DNA of 37,072 nt, from the NCBI GenBank assembly GCA_030524785.1, contig JAUNFZ010000024.1:1-37072 (forward strand), read 5' to 3'. The translations under genes were made by a program, and so were the position numbers. The stretch is from Eubacteriales bacterium. GTDB taxonomy: Bacteria; Bacillota; Clostridia; Lachnospirales; Lachnospiraceae. Shown one piece after another: positions 32,487 to 37,072 of this stretch (position 1 is the first letter of the stretch; the number at the start of each line of letters is the position of its first letter). The notes below the pieces were generated by a model. It saw nothing but the letters and a program-made list of their open reading frames with translations, was not told where the DNA came from and searched no databases.

Positions 32487-33464
32487 TTATTTGTAGTTTT
32501 CTTCTACGTAAGCTTCCACTGCATCCGGGTCGTCACGGGTCAGCAAAAATCCCGGTGTGGATTCTGTTGTTCCTGAAGCCTCTGCCTCGCCGTTCAGATA
32601 CTGAATCAAAAGCGTAGCTGAGCTATAGCCCTGGGAATAGGGATCCTGAACAACGATTCCCTGAAGAACGTCGTTTTCATCCAGAAGCTGCTGACAGATT
32701 CCCTCCTGGGCATCATAGCCGAAGGAGTACATCTTTCCTGCCATTCCGCTCTGTACAATGGCCTGTGTCAGTCCCTGAAGGCCGCCGCCGTTTGCGCCGT
32801 AGAAAATGTCAATGTCCGGATGAGCCGTAATCATATCGCTGGCAGCAGTCAGCGCAAGGTCTTCTTTCTCTGCGCCCTGATCTGCAACGATCTCATACTC
32901 GATACCCGCGTCATCCAGCGCTGCAAAGAAACCGCCGTAACGATTGGAAGACTGCTCGGGAAGCTGATGATCGTAATGAATCAGTCCAACCTTAATCGCC
33001 CTGTCGTATTTTTCTGCAATCCACTTTGCCGCATACTCGCCGATCTGATAACCGTTTGCATAGTCGTCGGAAGCATAGCCGCCCACCAGAAAATCAGAAT
33101 CGGAAATTTCCATGTTTACCGATGCAACCGCCACGCCCTGCTGCGCCGCTGCGCCAAGCGTTGCCAGAGATGCATCCTTATCCAGAGGTGCGATACAAAT
33201 GGCATCCACTCCCTGACCGGCATAAGTATTAATCAGTTCCACTTCCCGTGCCTGATCATTATTGGAGTTGGAAGAAACGAATTTTACGCCGTTTTCTTCA
33301 CATGCGTCCGACATACCGTTGATCAGCGCGTTCATAAATTCGTCGTCCTGGAAAACAATTCCCGCAATCGTTTTTTCTTCATCAGCCGCGCATACCCCCG
33401 CTGATATCATGGTAACTGCCAAAGAAGCTGCAATTATAGGAACGATCATTTTCTTTTTCATCAT
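32487..33464 (-). CDS. rbsB: Sugar ABC transporter substrate-binding protein (RbsB/type 1)
   Basis: Extracytoplasmic sugar-binding protein, 325 residues. A signal sequence (basic MMKKK, hydrophobic core, SAGVCAADEE) precedes a periplasmic-binding fold that starts KTIAGIVFQDDEFMNALING. The Cys at residue 26 is not in a good lipobox, so SPase I cleavage after Ala or atypical lipidation are both possible. Binding-protein features include NSNNDQAREVELINTYAGQG, CIAPLDKDA and YGANGGGLQGLTQA. ATG at 33464 follows AAAGGACAG. It is the first gene of the operon, downstream of two ATACGTAT palindromes, and thus the likely main target of the GntR regulator. Confidence 0.92.
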   Translation of the reverse strand: MMKKKMIVPIIAASLAVTMISAGVCAADEEKTIAGIVFQDDEFMNALINGMSDACEENGVKFVSSNSNNDQAREVELINTYAGQGVDAICIAPLDKDASLATLGAAAQQGVAVASVNMEISDSDFLVGGYASDDYANGYQIGEYAAKWIAEKYDRAIKVGLIHYDHQLPEQSSNRYGGFFAALDDAGIEYEIVADQGAEKEDLALTAASDMITAHPDIDIFYGANGGGLQGLTQAIVQSGMAGKMYSFGYDAQEGICQQLLDENDVLQGIVVQDPYSQGYSSATLLIQYLNGEAEASGTTESTPGFLLTRDDPDAVEAYVEENYK

Positions 33465-33547
33465 ACACTGTCCTTTCTTTTGTTAATTTTTGAATGATAT
33501 TTTGCGCCGGGTCTGGCCATTCCCCGTACCGCATCCATATTTTTCCA

Positions 33548-33563
33548 TTAAATACGTATTTAA
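33548..33563. promoter_or_regulatory. Operator 1: perfect 16-bp palindrome with ATACGTAT core
   Basis: TTAAATACGTATTTAA reads identically on both strands. It lies 84 bp upstream of the binding-protein ATG, in the region expected to hold the operon promoter. It is the likely binding site of the divergently encoded GntR/UTRA regulator. Confidence 0.6.
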
Positions 33564-33587
33564 CTCATTTAAACACGAACTATTTTT

Positions 33588-33607
33588 AAATAGATACGTA
33601 TTTATTT
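33588..33607. promoter_or_regulatory. Operator 2: 20-bp imperfect palindrome with ATACGTAT core
   Basis: AAATAGATACGTATTTATTT is symmetric at 18 of 20 positions, with its centre 42 bp (four helical turns) from operator 1. A smaller perfect dyad, CTATTTTTAAATAG (33580-33593), overlaps its edge. The spacing favours cooperative or looped repression. Confidence 0.55.
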
Positions 33608-33680
33608 GATAAATACATCCTAACATATGATTTTGCGAAAGTCAAGCCCTGATTAAGAACAAATTAAACATAAAAAATGC

Positions 33681-33709
33681 TTGTAATCCCGCGATTCTTC
33701 CGCTATTAT
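33681..33709 (+). promoter_or_regulatory. Promoter of the amidotransferase-like and gntR genes
   Basis: TTGTAA (33681-33686), 17 bp, TATTAT (33704-33709). The leader is about 80 bases. It lies 74 bp outside operator 2, so repression here would need looping or another site; a partial word CCGTATTTATC near 33758 resembles a half operator. Confidence 0.6.
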
Positions 33710-33798
33710 ATAGTTGAATGATACTTTTGCGCATATATGCCGCACTCTAATTCATCCGTATTTATCTTTTCTAATTCAGAATTATTGTGGAGGACTAT

Positions 33799-34575
33799 AT
33801 GATGAGCAAAAAACTTTCTATTTTATTTGTCGGTGAAACAACCATTACACAAAATGGCAGCATAAAAGGATATGACCTGACCTTCAGCGTGGGATATGAA
33901 GAATCCTACCTTATAATGAAAGAAATGTTGGAATCCCTTGGCCATACATTTACACATATTCCCAGCCATCTGGCAGCCAGAGATTTTCCGCGCACCCTTG
34001 AGGCGCTCCGTTCGTATGACGTGATTCTTTTCAGCGATATCGGTTCGGATGTATTTCTTCTCCTTCCGGATATGTGCCGCAGCGGCGTCAGAACGGTAAA
34101 TCTTCTTAAGCTGATCCGGGAATACGTCTCCGAAGGCGGCGGTTTTGCCATGATCGGCGGCTATTCCACTTTTCAGGGATATGAGGCAAAAGGGAACTAT
34201 AAGGACACTCCCATTGAAGAAATTCTTCCCGTAACGCTTCTTACTTACGACGACCGCGTGGAAGTTCCCGAGGGAGCCGATCTGACATGTGATCCTAAGC
34301 GGCATGAAATTCTGTCAGGCTTTCCTGTACAGTGGCCCTATATTCTCGGCTACAACCGCCTTATCCCCAAAGATGGGGCTGACGTTATTCTCACCTTCGA
34401 AAAAGATCCCATCATCGCTCTCGGCTCCTTTGGCGCAGGGCGTACAATGGCATATGCCACCGACTGTACCGCCCATTGGGCTCCCGATGCCATGACCGGC
34501 TGGGAATATTACCCAATTCTATGGAACCGGCTGCTGCAGTGGCTTGCGGGAAGTGCACAAATTTTGGATGACTGA
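33799..34575 (+). CDS. Glutamine amidotransferase-fold protein (PF07090-like)
   Basis: About 258-residue cytoplasmic protein of the class I amidotransferase-like fold. It begins SKKLSILFVGETTITQNGS, then GYEESYLIMKEMLESLG, YDVILFSDIGSDVFLL (about residues 74-89), EGGGFAMIGGYSTFQGY (about 114-130) and a C-terminal FGAGRTMAYATDCTAHWAP followed by WNRLLQWL. At the elbow where true amidotransferases have Cys I see GGYSTF, so glutaminase activity is doubtful. Start choice: GGAGG at 33789 lies five bases before ATG 33799 (or eight before 33802). It precedes gntR by 43 bp and probably belongs to the same sugar system; its role is unknown. Confidence 0.75.
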   Translation: MMSKKLSILFVGETTITQNGSIKGYDLTFSVGYEESYLIMKEMLESLGHTFTHIPSHLAARDFPRTLEALRSYDVILFSDIGSDVFLLLPDMCRSGVRTVNLLKLIREYVSEGGGFAMIGGYSTFQGYEAKGNYKDTPIEEILPVTLLTYDDRVEVPEGADLTCDPKRHEILSGFPVQWPYILGYNRLIPKDGADVILTFEKDPIIALGSFGAGRTMAYATDCTAHWAPDAMTGWEYYPILWNRLLQWLAGSAQILDD

Positions 34576-34618
34576 TCTTGCCTGGGGACGAAAAATAATT
34601 GGCTGAAAGGATTTTGGT

Positions 34619-35365
34619 ATGAATTTTGAAACGATACACTTGGATAAAAGTTTAAAAACACCCTTATATATGCAGTTAAAAAATATTCTTTTAAATGCTG
34701 TTCAGAGCAAAGAGCTTGTTCCCGGGGACCTTCTTCCAAGTGAAAGCGCTCTGTCGGAACTTTTAGGCATCAGTAAGGCCACCATCCGCCAGTGCATGAA
34801 CGAGCTCTCCAATGAAGGGTACATAGAAAAAAAGAGAAACCGCGGCACGATTATTCTCGACCGCAAGCTCAATCTGGGATATTCCGATGCGGTATCTAAT
34901 TACAATGAACGTGTGAAAGAGCTGGGGATGTCTCCCAAGACAAAATTAATCCGGCTGACAGTGGACGACTGCAATAAAAAAATCGCCCAGATGCTGGAAA
35001 CAGATACGGGCGCCAAAGTGATTCATCTGACAAGGCTTCGCTATGCGGACGATATGCCCATCGTTTATATTGATTCCTATCTTCTGTATGAGGAAAACCG
35101 TTTTATTCTCGGTCACGATTTCGAGACAGAATCTCTTTATGCTATCCTCGACCAGAATCCGGAAACACGTATCAGCAGCGTTTCAAGAACCGTCTTTGCC
35201 AGCGAAGCGCTTCCCGAAATCGCAGAAGCTTTCAATATCCGCGCCGGCAGCGCCATGCTGACGGTAGAGACAGTAGCTGCAGACGCCCGGGGAAACATAC
35301 GGGAGTATTCCATCTCCTATTCCCCAAATTCCAGAAATCAATATTCCTTTACCGTAACGCGATAA
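34619..35365 (+). CDS. GntR-family transcriptional regulator with UTRA domain
   Basis: DNA-binding, ligand-responsive repressor of the HutC subfamily, 248 residues. The winged helix (about residues 12-80) reads LYMQLKNILLNAVQSKEL, PSESALSELLGISKATIRQC and YIEKKRNRGTIIL. The UTRA effector domain (about 95-245) has IHLTRLRYADDMPIVYIDSY and the C-terminal REYSISYSPNSRNQYSF. ATG at 34619 follows AAAGGA. Co-transcribed with the amidotransferase-like gene and divergent from the sugar operon; a sugar phosphate from that pathway is the likely inducer. Confidence 0.92.
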   Translation: MNFETIHLDKSLKTPLYMQLKNILLNAVQSKELVPGDLLPSESALSELLGISKATIRQCMNELSNEGYIEKKRNRGTIILDRKLNLGYSDAVSNYNERVKELGMSPKTKLIRLTVDDCNKKIAQMLETDTGAKVIHLTRLRYADDMPIVYIDSYLLYEENRFILGHDFETESLYAILDQNPETRISSVSRTVFASEALPEIAEAFNIRAGSAMLTVETVAADARGNIREYSISYSPNSRNQYSFTVTR

Positions 35366-35469
35366 AACATCAGCCGAATATCCCCTGATTTACGCCAAAT
35401 TTAGTAGACCTTGCCAAAACGTTTGTTCTTGAAAAATACTATGTAAACCGCCAAATAAGGCACACTTTT

Positions 35470-35540
35470 TGTGGATAATGTGTATAACTTCGTGCATAAG
35501 TCCATTTTAACAGCTTTTCCACCCGAAATTTTGTGGATAA
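35470..35540. other. DnaA-box cluster
   Basis: Within 71 bp there are four matches to TTWTNCACA-type boxes on the minus strand: TGTGGATAA (35470-35478), TGTGTATAA (35479-35487), CGTGCATAA (35491-35499, last base varied) and TGTGGATAA (35532-35540). An opposite, one-mismatch TTTTCCACC lies at 35515-35523. Two are perfect consensus, and the first two abut. No dnaA, dnaN or rep gene is nearby. It lies in the 355-bp gap after gntR. Confidence 0.7.
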
Positions 35541-35546
35541 CTTTCT

Positions 35547-35587
35547 GCGAACCGTGTATCTAAAAAAATACACGGTTCGCCGTTTTT
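35547..35587 (+). terminator. Strong rho-independent terminator of the gntR transcript
   Basis: Perfect 13-bp stem GCGAACCGTGTAT (35547-35559) and ATACACGGTTCGC (35568-35580) with an 8-base A-rich loop, then CGTTTTT. It lies 180 bp after the gntR stop and directly after the DnaA-box cluster. Confidence 0.8.
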
Positions 35588-35720
35588 CGACTAATTTTGT
35601 ACATTTTGTCTATTAACATAACTTTTATGCCGCTCCAGCGCCAAAGCGGCTGCGGCTGTTTCGGGCGTCTGGCGCTGTCCCAACCATTTGGCGGCGGTTC
35701 GTGGCAAGTCCGGACGCTCT

Positions 35721-36992
35721 TTAATCCTTCAGACACCCCAGCGGAACAACATAAACGCCGTCTTCTCTGCGGTAGGCAATCTCTGTCCCTGTCAAAATCA
35801 TCAGGAAGGATGGCTCCCGCATTTTCTCGGTGTTTACTTTATCTTTCAATTTCAGCAAATGTACTGCCGCATCCTCAATCTCTTTTGATCCCAGCTTTAC
35901 TTCAACTGCCGCCCAGCGGCCGTCGTTTAATGCAATAACGGCATCTGCCTCCAAACCGCTTGCATCACGATAATGGAAAATCTGTCCGTCAATTGCTTCC
36001 GCATAGATGCGCAGGTCCCGATCACACAGGGATTCAAAAAGAAAGCCAAAGTAATTGAAATCTTCCAGCAATCTTGATGAGGTCAGCCGCATGACTGCCG
36101 CTGCAATAGACGGGTCAACAAATTGCCGCTTTGGCGATGTGCGGATCGCCGTTTTGGAACGCAGGGCCGGATTCCATGCCGGCAGATTCTCTGTGACAAA
36201 AATCCGATCCAGCGCGTTCAGATACTGACTGATTGTTTTTTCTGAGATGTTTTCGTCCGCATCTCCCATGGCAATGTCATCATGGATCGTCCTGATGGTT
36301 GCCAGGGTCGAAATATTTCTGGAAAGGGACCGCAGCAGTGCCCTTACACGAACAGGGTTCTTTTCAATGCCATCTACTCTGGAGACGTCTGCATTGATAA
36401 CCGCCTCCACATAGTCAATCGCATGGCGCAGCGCAATTTTTTCTGTCTGTCCAATAGACGCCGGCCAGCCGCCCCGCACGATTGCAAATGCAATCTGCTC
36501 TATCGTCAGGGTTGAGAAATTGTCAATTTCTGTTTCACCATCAAACAGAGCTTTCAACGAAACACTGCCATTGGATTCCATAGATTCATAAAGACTCATC
36601 GGACGCATCATCAGTCTGGAGATTCGTCCTGTGCCTGTATGCTGCACCGCATTGTCCTTTGGAACCGCTGAGCCTGTCAGAATAAACTGTCCGGGTTTCC
36701 CGCGCTCATCTACCATAAAACGCACAGCATCCCAGAGTACTGGCGCAGTCTGCCATTCATCCAGCAGTCTCGGTGTATCGCCCCTTAAGAGCAATGAAGG
36801 CTTCGTATCTGCTGCTTTCAAATAAGAACCCGCTTTGTCCGGATCCTGCATAAACAAATGACTTTTTGAATTTTCCAGGGCTGTTCTGGTTTTGCCGCAC
36901 CATTTCGGGCCCTCAATCAGCACAGCGCCGCTTGATGCCAACCGCTCCTGCAGTACACGATCCGCGATTCGTTTTAAATATTTATTTTCCAC
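35721..36992 (-). CDS. AAA-type ATPase with DUF4143 domain
   Basis: 423-residue protein of the widespread AAA_14/DUF4143 family, found as accessory genes in many gut bacteria and archaea. It has Walker A GPKWCGKTRTA (about residues 29-39), Walker B-like RLLDEWQTAPVLWD (about 75), sensor LTGSAVPKD (about 105) and winged-helix-like ISEKTISQYLNALDRIFV (about 245). The C-terminal nuclease-like strand is ASGLEADAVIALNDGRWAAVEVKLG (about 345-370), reminiscent of a PD-(D/E)xK core (D, E-x-K). The start is GTG at 36992 with GGAGG six bases upstream. It has its own near-consensus promoter with direct repeats. Proposed roles in the literature are defence or addiction; none is shown here. Confidence 0.85.
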   Translation of the reverse strand: MENKYLKRIADRVLQERLASSGAVLIEGPKWCGKTRTALENSKSHLFMQDPDKAGSYLKAADTKPSLLLRGDTPRLLDEWQTAPVLWDAVRFMVDERGKPGQFILTGSAVPKDNAVQHTGTGRISRLMMRPMSLYESMESNGSVSLKALFDGETEIDNFSTLTIEQIAFAIVRGGWPASIGQTEKIALRHAIDYVEAVINADVSRVDGIEKNPVRVRALLRSLSRNISTLATIRTIHDDIAMGDADENISEKTISQYLNALDRIFVTENLPAWNPALRSKTAIRTSPKRQFVDPSIAAAVMRLTSSRLLEDFNYFGFLFESLCDRDLRIYAEAIDGQIFHYRDASGLEADAVIALNDGRWAAVEVKLGSKEIEDAAVHLLKLKDKVNTEKMREPSFLMILTGTEIAYRREDGVYVVPLGCLKD

Positions 36993-37025
36993 GGAACACC
37001 TCCATAAAATCTCTTTTATAGAAGT

Positions 37026-37072
37026 AGTATATCACCCACTTCCGAAAATATCAATGTTTCACTTCCGAAAAT
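37026..37072 (-). promoter_or_regulatory. Promoter with 23-bp-spaced direct repeats before the DUF4143 ATPase
   Basis: Minus strand TTGATA (37049-37054), 17 bp, TATACT (37026-37031). The word CACTTCCGAAAAT (plus strand) occurs at 37037-37049, inside the spacer, and again at 37060-37072, just upstream of -35, exactly 23 bp apart. A protein bound to both would cover the promoter. The array may continue beyond the window. Confidence 0.7.

Noticed and set aside
35470..35540. Calling the DnaA-box cluster the chromosomal oriC
   Set aside because: No dnaA, dnaN, rpmH or rnpA lies nearby and strand bias of genes does not switch here, so only a box cluster can be claimed.
35620..35720. GC-rich, repeat-pairing sequence downstream of the DUF4143 gene as a structured RNA
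   Set aside because: Several overlapping weak pairings (for example AGCGCCA/TGGCGCT) are possible but no single convincing fold or known RNA family is apparent.

Overview
The window looks like chromosome of a low-to-mid-GC Firmicute, most likely Clostridia of the Lachnospiraceae type. This is inferred from strong AGGAGG-type ribosome sites, sigma-A-like promoters, a TatD-linked radical SAM protein, a PfkB/RbsABC-rich gene set and interspersed Fic/KilA-N/DUF4143 accessory genes. Nearly all of it is coding. I see no rRNA, tRNA, CRISPR array or intact transposase.

Region 1 (1-5.3 kb): a minus-strand ABC-2 export operon (two permeases and an ATPase) stands divergent from a plus-strand NarL/LuxR-type histidine kinase and response regulator, the arrangement of a drug- or lipid-stress efflux module. 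Region 2 (5.3-8.7 kb): an 'ABC-class' predicted ATPase (COG3044 type) followed closely by a dGTPase-like HD hydrolase, whose 3' end has been tandemly copied into a 45-bp repeat array. Region 3 (8.7-14.5 kb): minus-strand sbcD-sbcC-tdk-AAA ATPase, a DNA repair and nucleotide salvage operon. Region 4 (14.6-16.6 kb): a shikimate kinase pseudogene with an internal deletion, then a translationally coupled pyridoxamine-kinase/radical-SAM pair. Region 5 (16.6-20.7 kb): a PhoB/PhoR-like two-component system downstream of a Na/Pi cotransporter with a PhoU-like tail. TTTACA repeats phased at 11 bp form a likely Pho box in front of the transporter. Region 6 (20.7-22.6 kb): a decayed accessory island holding a winged-helix remnant, a KilA-N protein with a perfect 26-bp palindrome in its coding sequence, and a Fic gene collapsed by two internal deletions.

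Region 7 (22.6-35.4 kb) is the most interesting. A minus-strand sugar operon runs from a periplasmic-type binding protein and RbsA/RbsC transporter through a 3-hexulose-6-phosphate-synthase/KGPDC-like aldolase, a 6-phospho-3-hexuloisomerase-like SIS protein, a PfkB kinase, a D-lyxose/D-mannose isomerase, a mannitol-1-phosphate-dehydrogenase-like enzyme and DhaK/DhaL. Thioredoxin and ribokinase follow under their own promoter. A GntR/UTRA regulator and a glutamine-amidotransferase-fold protein diverge from this operon, and two ATACGTAT-centred palindromes 42 bp apart sit in the shared control region. I know no single described pathway that uses this exact set.

Region 8 (35.4-37.1 kb): a cluster of DnaA-box matches beside a strong terminator, then a DUF4143-type ATPase. 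That gene has a near-consensus promoter embedded in 23-bp-spaced direct repeats.
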